Positions 33,227-43,515 are shown, numbered from the stretch's first letter. The stretch: 64,000 nt of DNA from JAYWGN01 sp043778255 (GCA_043778255.1 JAYWGN010000055.1:11142-75141); one strand, 5' to 3'. A program made the numbers and translations. The notes: generated from the sequence alone by a model not told the origin.

Positions 33227-36208
33227 ATGAGAAAAAAACTGGCACTCTTTTTATTTCTGTTAGTTGGCACAGTAGCAACTTACGCCCAAACCACCGTAAA
33301 GGGTAAAGTACAGGATAAAACTGGCAAACCGTTAATTGGTGCAACTGTAAAAGCGAAAAAAGAAACAGTGGTAACTAATTCGAGTGGTGACTTTACAGTT
33401 ACTGCAACAATTGGAGAAAATTTAGAAGTTCTTTATATAGGAATGTCACCTTTAAATATAAAAGCTACAGACAATTTGTTAATAGAAATGAGTAAAGCTG
33501 TTAGGGCTGAAACTGAAATTATAGTTACTGGGTATTCTACCAGATCAAAAAGGGCTAATACAGGCTCTGCTGTAACTGTAAGTATAGATGATATAAGGAC
33601 TCAACCAATTGCTTCGTTTGATCAATTACTACAAGGTCAGGCACCAGGCTTAGATGCTAAAGCTGGTTCTGGTCAGCCCGGTAGGGGGGCTGATATAGTA
33701 ATAAGAGGTAAAGGTTCTATAAATGGATCTACGTCGCCATTATATATAATCGATGGCATTGAAGTTAGGCCTGGTGATTTTAGCACAATGAATCAAGGGG
33801 ACTTTGAAAGTGTTAGTATACTAAAAGATGCTGCATCAACTGCAATTTATGGTTCACGAGGTGCTAATGGAGTAATAGTAGTTACTACCAAAAAAGGAAA
33901 AAATGGGAAAACTAAATATACTTATGATGTTCAGTTTGGAAGTTCTCAATTGCCCAAAAACAAATTAGCATTAATGAATACTCAAGAGAAACTTGATTTT
34001 GAAATGAATATTGCAGGAAACCCTTGGGGTTGGACTGCTGCTGAAGTTGCTGACTTTAGAAAGGTAAATACAGACTGGAATGATTTAGTTTTTCAAAAAG
34101 GAACTTTACAAACACATCAATTAGCTGCTTCGGGAGGTTCAGATAAAACTACATTTTATACATCTTTAGGTTATTATGACGAAGATGGCATTACCATAAA
34201 TACAGGTATTAAGAGATATACTGGAAGATTAAATATAGCCCATTCGGAAAACAGAGTTAAAATGGGAATTAATTTAACAGGTGGTTGGTCAAACTTTAGA
34301 GGTACAAATGAAGGAAATCAAAGCGTTGGCTCACCATTAAATACAGTATTGTGGGCATTACCTTATGAGCCTAATAAAAATTCAGATGGAACTTATTACA
34401 ATTCATATCAATTTCCTTTTTGGATTAATCCTGTAGAGGAGTTAGTTGAAAACGGCGATAACAGTTGGCAGTTAAAAATGAATGGAAATGTGTTTGTTGA
34501 ATATAAATTACCTGGGATTAAAAATTTAACATATAGAATTAATGCTGGGGGTGATTTTTCCCAAATTGAAGGTTTTGCAATTACAAATAACGGAACACAG
34601 GGAGCTTTTCAAAGCGGTCAATTAACAGCCGCCTTTCAAAATGAGGGTACTTTAGGGCGAAGTTTAGATAGGAGATTTAGAAGTACTATAACTAACAGTT
34701 TAACTTATAAAACTTATTTAGACAAACAAGAAAATCATAGTTTAACAACATCAATTTTTCAAGAGTTTGTAAAAAGATCTGGCAGAAGCTTTAATTTTAC
34801 TGGTTATGGGTTGTTAAATCCCTTTAAAAATGAGGCTGGTCTAGTTGCTGGCACTGTAGCCAATGGGTACATCCCGGTTGTTGGTGGTGGGTTTCCTCAA
34901 GATAATTCAATAGCATCATTTTTTGGTAGTGCAGACTATTCATATAAAGACAAATATTTCGTGTCTATTACTGCTAGAACAGATGGCTCTTCTAGGTTAA
35001 GCCCAAAAAACCGTTGGACTAAGTACGGTTCAATTGGAGCAGGTTGGATAGTAACAGACGAAGATTTTTTCAATGTAAAAGCAATAAATTTTCTAAAATT
35101 AAAAGCAAGTTATGGTTCAGTGGGTAATTCTGAGGGCATTGGTGATTTTCCCTATAGGCAACAATACGGCAGAGGTACATATGGAGGCAATAGCACATTA
35201 CAAATTTCTCGTTTAGGTAATGAAGACTTGGCTTGGGAAAGGCGAAGAACTGCTAATATCGGTCTGGAATTTGAAATATTAAAAAGCAGAATTAAAGGCT
35301 CTGTTGACTATTATAATGGATTAACTAAAGGTTTATATTTTTCACCTTTTGTACCAGCAACAAGTGGTGGTGGTGGAGTTGTGTTAACTAATGGTGGTAA
35401 TATGGCAAACAATGGTATTGAATTAAATCTAGGCTTTAAAATTATAGAAAGTAATAAATTTCGTTGGTCAATTGATGCAAATTATGCATATAACAAAAAC
35501 ACTATAAAGTCTTTACCTGACAACCAAAACTTTCAGTTATATCAAAGTTTTCAAGCTCTACAAGTTGGCAAACCATTTGGAAGTTTTTATTTGGTAGATT
35601 ATGTAGGGGTGAACCCCGCTAATGGAAATTCGCAATATTTACAACAATCTAATAAAACACCTACTGAAATATATAATCCAAATGATTTAACTGTATTGGG
35701 TACAAGTGATGCACCTCACAACGGGGGCATTACTAACACTTTTAATTATAACGGAATTGAACTATCTACATTTTTTGTTTTTAGTGTGGGCAATTATGTT
35801 TATAATAATGCAAGGTATAATGTAGAGTTTTATCAATATACCACTTCAGGTTTTGCTCGTAATGGTTTAAATGCTTGGACTACTCCTGGGCAAACCACAA
35901 ATTTTCCTAGAATTGATGAAGCGACAGAAGCTCAAACAACTAGGTTTTTAGAAAAAGGAGATTTTTGGCGTTTAAGAAATGTTATGCTTTCATATAATTT
36001 ACCAAAAACAATATCGGCGAAATTAAAAATACAAAACCTGAGAATTTTTGTACAAGGACAAAATTTATATACACATCACAACTTTCAAGGGTGGGATCCA
36101 GAGGTGTCTAGTGTTGTAAACTCCGATCCAGGCTCTAATGCCTCTGTTTCTGGTGCGCAATATCCCGCTTTAAAAAATATTGGTATTGGTTTAAATTTAA
36201 CATTCTAA
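33227..36208 (+). CDS. SusC/RagA-family TonB-linked outer-membrane receptor (second)
   Basis: This 993-residue protein has the same order of parts as the first SusC: signal peptide (ATYAQ), a short regulatory-like domain (KVQDKTGKPLIGATVK), TonB-box region ETEIIVTGYSTRSK, plug (YIIDGIEVRPGDF, then SILKDAASTAIYGSRG) and barrel. It is clearly divergent from the first, so the pair is not a recent duplication. Its coding bases favour ATT and GTT more than the first pair. It is probably specific for a different ligand. Confidence 0.94.
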   Translation: MRKKLALFLFLLVGTVATYAQTTVKGKVQDKTGKPLIGATVKAKKETVVTNSSGDFTVTATIGENLEVLYIGMSPLNIKATDNLLIEMSKAVRAETEIIVTGYSTRSKRANTGSAVTVSIDDIRTQPIASFDQLLQGQAPGLDAKAGSGQPGRGADIVIRGKGSINGSTSPLYIIDGIEVRPGDFSTMNQGDFESVSILKDAASTAIYGSRGANGVIVVTTKKGKNGKTKYTYDVQFGSSQLPKNKLALMNTQEKLDFEMNIAGNPWGWTAAEVADFRKVNTDWNDLVFQKGTLQTHQLAASGGSDKTTFYTSLGYYDEDGITINTGIKRYTGRLNIAHSENRVKMGINLTGGWSNFRGTNEGNQSVGSPLNTVLWALPYEPNKNSDGTYYNSYQFPFWINPVEELVENGDNSWQLKMNGNVFVEYKLPGIKNLTYRINAGGDFSQIEGFAITNNGTQGAFQSGQLTAAFQNEGTLGRSLDRRFRSTITNSLTYKTYLDKQENHSLTTSIFQEFVKRSGRSFNFTGYGLLNPFKNEAGLVAGTVANGYIPVVGGGFPQDNSIASFFGSADYSYKDKYFVSITARTDGSSRLSPKNRWTKYGSIGAGWIVTDEDFFNVKAINFLKLKASYGSVGNSEGIGDFPYRQQYGRGTYGGNSTLQISRLGNEDLAWERRRTANIGLEFEILKSRIKGSVDYYNGLTKGLYFSPFVPATSGGGGVVLTNGGNMANNGIELNLGFKIIESNKFRWSIDANYAYNKNTIKSLPDNQNFQLYQSFQALQVGKPFGSFYLVDYVGVNPANGNSQYLQQSNKTPTEIYNPNDLTVLGTSDAPHNGGITNTFNYNGIELSTFFVFSVGNYVYNNARYNVEFYQYTTSGFARNGLNAWTTPGQTTNFPRIDEATEAQTTRFLEKGDFWRLRNVMLSYNLPKTISAKLKIQNLRIFVQGQNLYTHHNFQGWDPEVSSVVNSDPGSNASVSGAQYPALKNIGIGLNLTF

Positions 36209-36221
36209 CTTAAAATAAAAT

Positions 36222-37655
36222 ATGAAAAATAAAAAATTATTTCTAATTACACTTTTAGCAATCTTCGTATTTGGTTGTAAAAAACAATTAGAAACAACAC
36301 CTCAAACATCACTACTTGAACTTACAAGCTTTACAGATATACAAGCTGCTTTAAGAGGAGTCTATGATGGTTTTCAATCTTCTAACTATTATAATAACAC
36401 TGCAAATTCAGGTACTCCCAGTGCTTACAGTGCTTTGCCAGATTTAATGGGAGATGATTTTGTAGAAACTCTAGAGAGTTTAGGAAACTGGAATACAATG
36501 TCGGAAATGAATTATGCAGCTGATAACGGTGTCGTACTTGGTGCATTTGTACAGCCTTACGAAATAATATCGAGGGCAAATAATTTACTACAATTCATAG
36601 GGAATTTTGAAACTGGTGCAAATTCTATGGAGGCAAAAAGAATAAAAGCTCAAGTATTAGCTATTAGAGCATTGTGTCATTTTGACTTAATGAGGTACTT
36701 TGCTATTGATTTTACTAGAAATTCTACAACTCTAGGTGTATCTTTTGTAAATTCATTTGATCCATTAAAACCATTAACAATACTGCCATCAAGAGAAACT
36801 GTAAAACAAAATTATGATGCAATTTTTCAAGATTTAAACAATTCATTAATCAACTTTAGAACAGGAGGTAATACTACTAATAATACTGCACGTTATTTTA
36901 TTGATAGTGCAACAGTTTATGCTATAAGAAGCAGAGTTAATTATTATGCTTCACAATGGGCAGATGTAATTAGCGACGCTAATATTGCATTAGCGTTGAG
37001 GCCCGTAACTAATGCAGCTGGTTATACAGCAGTTTTTACTACAGCTACAGAAGCGACACCCACTACAGAAGTGTATTGGTCAATACCATCTGATGGAACA
37101 ATGCAACCAGGTAGAGCAACAAATGGAACTAATGCATCGTACAGAGTAACAAATGCACTAACATCTGTATTGAACTCACAAGGCGGAGCTTATATTACCA
37201 CATCTGTAACTCGATTAAACCAAATTAGTGCTGGTGGAGTAAGTAGAACACTATGTTGGAAATATCCTGGAGCAAGAAGTTTCAAAGTATTTAGAGCAGG
37301 TGAAATATTATTAATGCGCTCAGAAGCAAAACAAAGAACTGGAGACTTAACAGCCTTAAATGATATAAATTTATTAAGAACTAATAGGGGTGTTAGTGTT
37401 GGTTCAGAAATAGGAATAAGTTTATTAAATGCTATTCTTTTGCAAAGAAGAGTAGAATTATTGGGTGAAGGACACCGTTGGTTTGACTTACGAAGAACTA
37501 CTAAAGCAATTACTAAATTAGAATGTATTACTTCTGGAGGGCAATCTAGAGCTGCAAAATGTTCAGTTGCTAATACAGATAGAGGATGGGTTTTTCCAAT
37601 CCCCTTTAATGAATTAAAAGTAAATCCAAATATTGTTCAAAACCCAGGTTATTAA
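36222..37655 (+). CDS. SusD/RagB-family nutrient-binding lipoprotein (second)
   Basis: This 477-residue protein has a lipobox (IFVFGCKK), SusD helices (RALCHFDLMRYFA; GEILLMRSEAKQR; RRVELLGEGHRWFDLRR) and the terminal motif PFNELKVNPNIVQNPGY. It starts 13 bp after the second SusC. A strong terminator follows, marking the end of the Sus operon. Confidence 0.94.
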   Translation: MKNKKLFLITLLAIFVFGCKKQLETTPQTSLLELTSFTDIQAALRGVYDGFQSSNYYNNTANSGTPSAYSALPDLMGDDFVETLESLGNWNTMSEMNYAADNGVVLGAFVQPYEIISRANNLLQFIGNFETGANSMEAKRIKAQVLAIRALCHFDLMRYFAIDFTRNSTTLGVSFVNSFDPLKPLTILPSRETVKQNYDAIFQDLNNSLINFRTGGNTTNNTARYFIDSATVYAIRSRVNYYASQWADVISDANIALALRPVTNAAGYTAVFTTATEATPTTEVYWSIPSDGTMQPGRATNGTNASYRVTNALTSVLNSQGGAYITTSVTRLNQISAGGVSRTLCWKYPGARSFKVFRAGEILLMRSEAKQRTGDLTALNDINLLRTNRGVSVGSEIGISLLNAILLQRRVELLGEGHRWFDLRRTTKAITKLECITSGGQSRAAKCSVANTDRGWVFPIPFNELKVNPNIVQNPGY

Positions 37656-37678
37656 CTAATATAAATATTTCCCCTTAC

Positions 37679-37713
37679 AAACCGCCTCCCTTCACAAGAG
37701 GCGGTTTTTTTTA
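37679..37713 (+). terminator. rho-independent terminator ending the Sus operon
   Basis: A perfect stem AAACCGCCTC ... GAGGCGGTTT with a 9-base loop is followed by a T run. It lies 23 bp after the second susD stop. Confidence 0.92.
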
Positions 37714-37765
37714 AATACCAATTAAATACCTCAACTTTGCAGTAGTAAACACACACTGCAATACT

Positions 37766-38284
37766 ATGGAGCAAGAAATAATAATAAACAAAGTAGCCAA
37801 TAGTGGATTACTAACTATTGATTTAGAAACTTTTTACCCTGCAAATGAATTTGTTACATTTGACCTTAAAGGGTATTTGTATAGAGAACTTATATTGAGA
37901 GAAAAAGAATTTAGGCAAGCCTTAAAAGAAACCGATTGGAGCCAATATACACACAAAAATGTGTGTATTATTTGCACAGCCGATGCCATAATACCAGTAT
38001 GGGCATATATGCTTATAGCCACTAACTTACAGCCAGTAGCCACTAATATATACACCAATACTATAGAGAATGCAATAACCCAAGCCATTATAACCAACCT
38101 CAATGAGCGGTGTAATGTAGCCGAATATACTAACCAAAGAGTAGTAGTAAAAGGCTGTGGCGATAAGCAAATAAGCCAAGCTGTATATACCGAAATTACA
38201 AAGCTACTACGCCCAGTAGCCAAGAGCATAATGTATGGCGAACCTTGTAGTACAGTGCCAATATATAAAGCAGCTACTGTTTAA
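37766..38284 (+). CDS. DUF2480 family protein
   Basis: This 172-residue protein without signal peptide matches DUF2480 by its N-terminal ANSGLLTIDLE and C-terminal MYGEPCSTVPIYK motifs, and by the KGYLYRELILREKEFR and FRQALKETDWSQY segments. The family is restricted to Bacteroidota and has no known function. It is flanked by the Sus terminator upstream and a gene-poor gap downstream, so it is probably monocistronic. Confidence 0.9.
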   Translation: MEQEIIINKVANSGLLTIDLETFYPANEFVTFDLKGYLYRELILREKEFRQALKETDWSQYTHKNVCIICTADAIIPVWAYMLIATNLQPVATNIYTNTIENAITQAIITNLNERCNVAEYTNQRVVVKGCGDKQISQAVYTEITKLLRPVAKSIMYGEPCSTVPIYKAATV

Positions 38285-38445
38285 GTAAATGCTATAATTT
38301 TAAAACATTTATATGGAAATATATTTAACCTATACTCTCATAACATATATTAACAAACAAAATAGCTTTATTTAAATATAAAAAAACCAATATGCTAAAA
38401 TTACTTAAAAGCTACTACTTTTAAGTATAATTTATTTCAATTTAC

Positions 38446-38853
38446 ATGTTTATGCACACTAAACCTTTTAAATTTTTACTTCCGTTTATAGCATATATTT
38501 ATTTTATAGTGATATGGTTTTATAACTATTTTGCAGTTTGGCAAGCTAACTTACCTGAGGAAACAATTTATTTCAGAAAACCTTATATTGCTTATTATAT
38601 GATGGTTGGTTATTTAATAGCCATATCCTTTATTTTATTTTTAATATGTGGAATAATTTATCTTCTAAAAAAAAATATTAAAAATGGCTTGTTATATATT
38701 ATAATTGGAAATTTGATTTTGGCTTCTTACTTTATTTTTATTTATGCTACTACATTTGGTAGTTTAAGAAGTAGCTCAAATTTTTTATTTATAAATTTGA
38801 CTTTATTTGTAGTTTCAATTTTTTTAGTAACAAATGAAATTCAAGCCAAATGA
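38446..38853 (+). CDS. four-helix membrane protein (hypothetical)
   Basis: This 135-residue protein has four hydrophobic segments (at about 10-27, 48-70, 78-97 and 109-130) with a short periplasmic loop containing EETIYFRKPY after the first. No family was recognised. ATG at 38446 or 38452 could be the start. The neighbours are unrelated. Confidence 0.55.
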   Translation: MFMHTKPFKFLLPFIAYIYFIVIWFYNYFAVWQANLPEETIYFRKPYIAYYMMVGYLIAISFILFLICGIIYLLKKNIKNGLLYIIIGNLILASYFIFIYATTFGSLRSSSNFLFINLTLFVVSIFLVTNEIQAK

Positions 38854-38935
38854 AATTAATATACTTTTTGGGCTAAACACCATTTCACAATATTATTATT
38901 TCATAAGTTACAAAGCCTAACCCAATAATTTTTTT

Positions 38936-39670
38936 CTACAACTCACCCAATAATTGCTGCGCTACTTTGTAATAACTTGAGTAGTTATTAATAGTAAGTA
39001 GTTGTTTTTTACAATTAGCCATATCACTCATTTTAAGGTAAGTTAATGCTTTGTACCATGCTGCTTTATCTTTATATACACTTGTGCCCGCTATTAATAT
39101 ATCAAACTCCGCCATAGCCCCTTTAGTATCATTCAACTCTAATTTACTTACACCCAGCCAAAAGTTTGCCAAAGCATTTGAGGCTTTTATTTTATTAAAA
39201 TTTGCAATAGCACCTTCAAAGTTTTTAGTATTATATTGGGCAATAGCAGTATTTAGTATAGTATCAGCACTTTCTCCCCTAGTGGTTTCGGTTATAGTTT
39301 GGTAAGTATAGTTGGTGGCAAATAATTGATTGGGTGTAGCCTTGGTATTACCCATTGGTACTACTATAAATACTACAATAAGCATAGCAGCAGCAGCCAA
39401 CCCTATATATATTATTTTTCTTAATTTGCCTTTGGCTTTAGTAGTATTTTGGTTAGCATAACTAGCACTTATAATAGCAACATTTTGCTTAAAGCTAAGT
39501 TCGTCTTTTTGGTATTGGGTATTTTCAAGTTTATTGCCATTTATTGCAGTATATAATGCATAATCTTCTGCTAATTCAGTATCGGATATAAGCTTTTGCT
39601 CAAATGCTTTATTTTCAGCCTCCGTTAATTCGTTGGCTAGGTAGCTATCAATATATTCGTAGTTGGTCAC
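38936..39670 (-). CDS. anti-sigma factor with C-terminal TPR repeats
   Basis: This 244-residue protein begins with an anti-sigma-like zinc-free N-terminal helix bundle (YIDSYLANELTEAENKAFEQKL), has one membrane helix at about 84-104 (IGLAAAAMLIVVFIVV), and a periplasmic TPR region (about 140-244: ALANFWLGVSKLELNDTKGAM and KAAWYKALTYLKM). It starts with GTG 10 bp after the sigma-factor gene, so the two are probably translationally coupled. Periplasmic TPRs could sense a protein partner, perhaps from the divergent CHAT operon. Confidence 0.82.
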   Translation of the reverse strand: MTNYEYIDSYLANELTEAENKAFEQKLISDTELAEDYALYTAINGNKLENTQYQKDELSFKQNVAIISASYANQNTTKAKGKLRKIIYIGLAAAAMLIVVFIVVPMGNTKATPNQLFATNYTYQTITETTRGESADTILNTAIAQYNTKNFEGAIANFNKIKASNALANFWLGVSKLELNDTKGAMAEFDILIAGTSVYKDKAAWYKALTYLKMSDMANCKKQLLTINNYSSYYKVAQQLLGEL

Positions 39671-39680
39671 AGTTGTTATT

Positions 39681-40253
39681 TTATAGTTGTAATAATAATT
39701 TATAATTCGGTTCTTTTTTTATTAATGCTATCAGTTTACCCATACACTCACTTTTTTTCTTACGTACATAAGCATAGGTCATATTAAGCTGTATGCCTAC
39801 CTCCTCCATACCTAAGCCCTGCCAACTAAGTTTTAACAAATTGGCACAACTTTCGCCAATATTACCCACAGCAGCATCTATCAATAATAATTTGTTTTCT
39901 TTTTGTTGCATTTCAGCAATGCCGTCCTGTTGAGCAATGTTTATATTAAATCCGCCATCCTCTACTAATGTTACCCTTGTATTTTTACGTTTTTCCAATG
40001 CATTAAGCCACCTGTTTTTACACACCATATATAAATAAGCATCAAATGGGCAAGTAAGGCTAAAGTTTTGGGCAAATGCCCTATTGTATATATAAAGCAA
40101 TGCATCTTGAAATATATCGGCAGCATCGTTTTCGTCGCCATTGTTTTTTGTAATAAAAAGTACAATTTTTTGATAATACTTTTTATAAATTTCGTCAATT
40201 ATGGCAGTATTATTTTGCCGTAGGCCTATAATATACCTGTTGTCAATATGCAT
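39681..40253 (-). CDS. ECF RNA polymerase sigma factor
   Basis: This 190-residue sigma-70-family protein of the extracytoplasmic-function class has region 2 (ADIFQDALLYIYNRAF, then FDAYLYMVCKNRWLNAL) and region 4 (LKLSWQGLGMEEVGIQLNMTYAYVRKKKSECM) with a helix-turn-helix. It is the first gene of an operon with a membrane anti-sigma/TPR factor. A 357-bp divergent promoter region separates it from the lipoprotein/OmpA/CHAT genes, which are its likely targets. Confidence 0.93.
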   Translation of the reverse strand: MHIDNRYIIGLRQNNTAIIDEIYKKYYQKIVLFITKNNGDENDAADIFQDALLYIYNRAFAQNFSLTCPFDAYLYMVCKNRWLNALEKRKNTRVTLVEDGGFNINIAQQDGIAEMQQKENKLLLIDAAVGNIGESCANLLKLSWQGLGMEEVGIQLNMTYAYVRKKKSECMGKLIALIKKEPNYKLLLQL

Positions 40254-40610
40254 TACAAATTAGGTTGATTGCTATAAAGGTAAAGCTATAATTTATACTA
40301 TACTAGCTGTTTTTTTTGCAAAAAAAACAAAAATAAGATTACCGTTAATACACCAAATACTACAATACACACACTCAATGGTACAATACACTCAACCGTT
40401 ATATATTGGATAGAGAAAAAGGATACATTTAACACTTGATAAAGTATAGTATAAACACCTTGTTAACACATTAATATTGGAGAAATGTAACAATTAAAAA
40501 TAATTTTTATAAAAATAGGGTAACAACCCACACATGTAGCGGATATACTTACATACAAACAAACAAGGAGGCCTACACCTTAAATTAAAGTGGGCATAAA
40601 AATAAAAATT
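40254..40610. other. divergent intergenic region between sigma factor and CHAT operon
   Basis: This 357-bp AT-rich stretch holds no gene. It contains the shared operator-like words at 40341-40401. A possible long leader precedes the lipoprotein start, with an A/G-rich AAGGAGG at about 40565 that resembles a Shine-Dalgarno sequence, but it lies 40 bp from the ATG. Confidence 0.6.
40341..40401 (+). promoter_or_regulatory. putative operator shared with two other promoters
   Basis: ACCGTTAATACACCAAAT (40341-40358) is followed by ACTCAATGGTACAATACACT and CAACCGTTA (40372-40401). The same words, in the same order of type, occur on the minus strand at 2891-2944, and the core recurs at 7056-7078. 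The orientation matches the plus-strand CHAT operon. Confidence 0.45.
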
Positions 40611-41594
40611 ATGAAAAAATTTTACACCTCAGCAATGGCAATTATAATATTAAGTATAATATTGGTAAGCTGCCGCAAAAATGACACTATAGATAATACT
40701 ACTAGTGGCGAAAACAACTACGATGTATTCTGGCAACGCAATGCAGTAATTAAACAAACATTTACCATTAATGTAGGCAGTGGCGGTGTTATAACTGGTA
40801 CCAAAGGTACCAAAATAACGTTTCCTGCTAACTTTGCTGTAAACCTTGATGGCACAGCATTTAGCGGTACAGCTACAGTAGCACTTAAAGAAGCCTTAGT
40901 AAAAAAAGAATGGTTTATTGAAAGCTTAAGTGCAACAACTAATAGCAACCTATTACAATCTGGCGGTATGCTCGATATTGATATACGCCGAGCCGATAAT
41001 GCAGCCGAACTAAAACCAGCACCTGCAATGCTACTACCCAATGCAGCACTAGTAGGCGTTATAAAAGTAGAAGTGCCACGCCTTAACCCTAACTTAATTG
41101 ACCTTGCCTTATTTCTGCCCGATACCGGTATTAATGGTACACCAACCGTACCTAACACAAAGCCACCAACAGCTTGGGCATCGGCCGCTTACTATCCGTT
41201 TGGTAACGGTAGCAATAGTTATGCTTTTCAATTGCCAAAGTTTAGATGGGTTAACTGCGATGGTTTATATAATGTAGCAGGTACTAAAACTACAATAAAA
41301 GTAACACCCAACCTTACAGCAAACCCAGGTGCAACTAATATACAAGCTATGCTAGTGTATAAAAATATTAGTACAGTTATAACATTACCACCTAGCCCTG
41401 GCTTTTTTCAAAGTTACGCAAACTCAATACCAGTGGGCAGCACAGCCGATGTAGTATTAATAGGAAAATCGGCTAGTGGCAAAATATTGTTTAAAGTAAT
41501 ACCAGCCAATGTATTTGTTGCTAATCAAAATATTGCTATAACAGCCGACGAAGTACCGGCCGCTACCGTAACAGCATATCTCAGTACTTTATAA
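40611..41594 (+). CDS. lipoprotein of the sigma/CHAT locus (hypothetical)
   Basis: This protein of about 327 residues from ATG 40611 has a lipobox (SIILVSCRK, Cys at 21). The mature part contains GGVITGTKGTKITFPAN, reminiscent of the ZU5-like beta domain seen in Bacteroidota surface proteins, and a second beta region (VAGTKTTIKVTPNL). It is the first gene of a plus-strand cluster divergent from the ECF sigma factor. Function unknown. The GTG at 40590 adds seven residues before the signal peptide and is less likely. Confidence 0.78.
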   Translation: MKKFYTSAMAIIILSIILVSCRKNDTIDNTTSGENNYDVFWQRNAVIKQTFTINVGSGGVITGTKGTKITFPANFAVNLDGTAFSGTATVALKEALVKKEWFIESLSATTNSNLLQSGGMLDIDIRRADNAAELKPAPAMLLPNAALVGVIKVEVPRLNPNLIDLALFLPDTGINGTPTVPNTKPPTAWASAAYYPFGNGSNSYAFQLPKFRWVNCDGLYNVAGTKTTIKVTPNLTANPGATNIQAMLVYKNISTVITLPPSPGFFQSYANSIPVGSTADVVLIGKSASGKILFKVIPANVFVANQNIAITADEVPAATVTAYLSTL

Positions 41595-41611
41595 TCAAAA
41601 ACCACCAAAAC

Positions 41612-41653
41612 AAAAGGCATTAATTTATTCATCATTTTAATGCCTTTTAATTT
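41612..41653 (+). terminator. terminator-like hairpin
   Basis: AAAAGGCATTA ... TAATGCCTTTT forms an 11-bp stem with a 15-base loop, ending in T-rich sequence 18 bp after the lipoprotein stop. It may attenuate rather than stop transcription into the OmpA gene. Confidence 0.6.
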
Positions 41654-41689
41654 TCTTAAAGTAAAAACAATAATAAAATTTTTTTTAAA

Positions 41690-43417
41690 ATGAAAAAGAT
41701 ATATACCCTAATAATATTAAGTTGCTTAGCTATTAGCAACTTTGCACAAACAATAACAAACCATAAAAAGTACAGCCAAATAAGTATAAGAGGCGGATTA
41801 GATAATGCCACCAAGCACAACTTTACCGACTATGTAAAAATGCCATTAAAAGGATTTAATGTAGGTGCATCGTTTGATAAATATTGGAAGTGGTACGGCT
41901 TAGGAATTGATGTGGATTATATGAAAAACGAAAAACCTATTTATAACGATGCCGACTTTAAAGTTATAATGGGTGTGTGGGACGACCCTTTTTGGTACAG
42001 CCACAGTACTTCATCAACCGATTTAACACGATTGTTTGTAGGCATTGGCCCATCATTTAAGCACCAAAGTGCTAACAACAAATTTACTGCCGAACTTAAC
42101 CTACGGGGCGGTATTACTAAAACGAATGGTTCATCATTATACTATCAAACAAAAGCAGTAAGAGTAATACACGACCCTTGGTGGACAAGAAGTGGTGATG
42201 CCACTACTAGTGCACCAACCGACTGGGGAACATTTTACCATAATGGTTACAAAAAAGAAATATTGGCAACTGCCAAAGCACAAGTAAGGTTCAATTATTT
42301 TGTAACACCTAAGTTAGGCATTAATGTAGGTGGTTATTACATGCACTACTTTGGTAGCGATGCCAAATACAATTATTTAGAAGTTAATAACTTGGCGGCA
42401 CTCAATTATTTTTTACTTACACCACAATATAAGGTAAGCTCACTAACATCAATAGGTGCTACGGCAGGGTTAAGTTATAGGCTGGGCCAAACAAAAAGCA
42501 GTAAAAGCAAAGCAGAAAAAAATACCCTAATGGTAACTGTAAAAGATGAACTTACAGGCCTAGCATTAAGCGATGCCGAAGTAACCATAGTAAACCAAAG
42601 TGGTAAAGTATATACTGGCACTACTAATGCAATGGGTAGCATAAGTTTTGATAAAGTAGCCGAGGGCACCTATAAAGCAACTGGTACACTACATGGCATA
42701 GCCACCACCGAAAACAATGTAACCGTAAATAGCAGTAACAAAAATGCTAGTACAACATTAATACACAACGACCCAAGGTTTACGGTACAAGGCAAATCAA
42801 TAAACATTAGCACCAACCAACCTGAAAGCGGCGTAAGTGTAAGTTTGAAAAACAATGATAAAGGCTCTATTAAAATGGGCACTTCGCAAAGTGGTAACGG
42901 AGCATTTGGATTTCAAATAGATGCCAATAGCGATTATGAGTTGGTAGGCAAAAAAGCGAACTATATTTCAAACATTGAAAAAATAAGCACCAAAGGGCTT
43001 ACCCGTAGCCAAACATTATATGTAGAGTTGGAGTTAGGTGTACAAAATGTAGAAAAAGGTAAAGCAATTGTATTGCAAAATATTTATCATGATTTGGATA
43101 AAGCTAATATAAGAGAAGAAGCTAGCTCAGACTTGGAAAAACTAACCATATTTTTAATAGATAACCCAACATTTAAAATAGAAATAGCTTCGCATACCGA
43201 TAGCCGTGGTAGCGATGAGTATAACCTAAAGTTAAGCCAAGATAGAGCACAAGCAGTAGTAGCATACCTTACCCAAAAAGGAATAGCTAGTACAAGATTA
43301 ATAGCAAAAGGATATGGCGAAACCAAACTAATAAACAAATGTGCTAACGATGTAACATGTACCGAAGCTGAACATCAAAAAAACAGAAGAACAGCGTTTA
43401 CCGTAATAAGCGAATAA
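41690..43417 (+). CDS. OmpA-family outer-membrane protein
   Basis: This 575-residue protein has a signal peptide (NFAQ), an N-terminal region of about 250 residues that is probably a barrel, and two regulatory-like beta domains (VTVKDELTGLALSDAEVTI, at about 280-355 and 360-440). A C-terminal OmpA peptidoglycan-binding domain spans about 460-575 (IEIASHTDSRGSDEYNLKLS with D and R of the diaminopimelate-binding motif, then NRRTAF). It likely tethers the outer membrane to peptidoglycan. It belongs to the sigma/CHAT cluster. Confidence 0.92.
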   Translation: MKKIYTLIILSCLAISNFAQTITNHKKYSQISIRGGLDNATKHNFTDYVKMPLKGFNVGASFDKYWKWYGLGIDVDYMKNEKPIYNDADFKVIMGVWDDPFWYSHSTSSTDLTRLFVGIGPSFKHQSANNKFTAELNLRGGITKTNGSSLYYQTKAVRVIHDPWWTRSGDATTSAPTDWGTFYHNGYKKEILATAKAQVRFNYFVTPKLGINVGGYYMHYFGSDAKYNYLEVNNLAALNYFLLTPQYKVSSLTSIGATAGLSYRLGQTKSSKSKAEKNTLMVTVKDELTGLALSDAEVTIVNQSGKVYTGTTNAMGSISFDKVAEGTYKATGTLHGIATTENNVTVNSSNKNASTTLIHNDPRFTVQGKSINISTNQPESGVSVSLKNNDKGSIKMGTSQSGNGAFGFQIDANSDYELVGKKANYISNIEKISTKGLTRSQTLYVELELGVQNVEKGKAIVLQNIYHDLDKANIREEASSDLEKLTIFLIDNPTFKIEIASHTDSRGSDEYNLKLSQDRAQAVVAYLTQKGIASTRLIAKGYGETKLINKCANDVTCTEAEHQKNRRTAFTVISE

Positions 43418-43482
43418 CAGAGGGTTGCAATTGCAATTATGTATTGCAGGTTGTAAAAAGCTGACTATTAGAATAAACAAAA

Positions 43483-43515
43483 AAGGAAAGCTTCAATTAA
43501 TGTGAGGCTTTCCTT
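43483..43515 (+). terminator. terminator-like hairpin after the OmpA gene
   Basis: AAGGAAAGC ... GCTTTCCTT is a perfect 9-bp stem with a 15-base loop, 65 bp after the stop codon. The T run is short. Confidence 0.55.
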
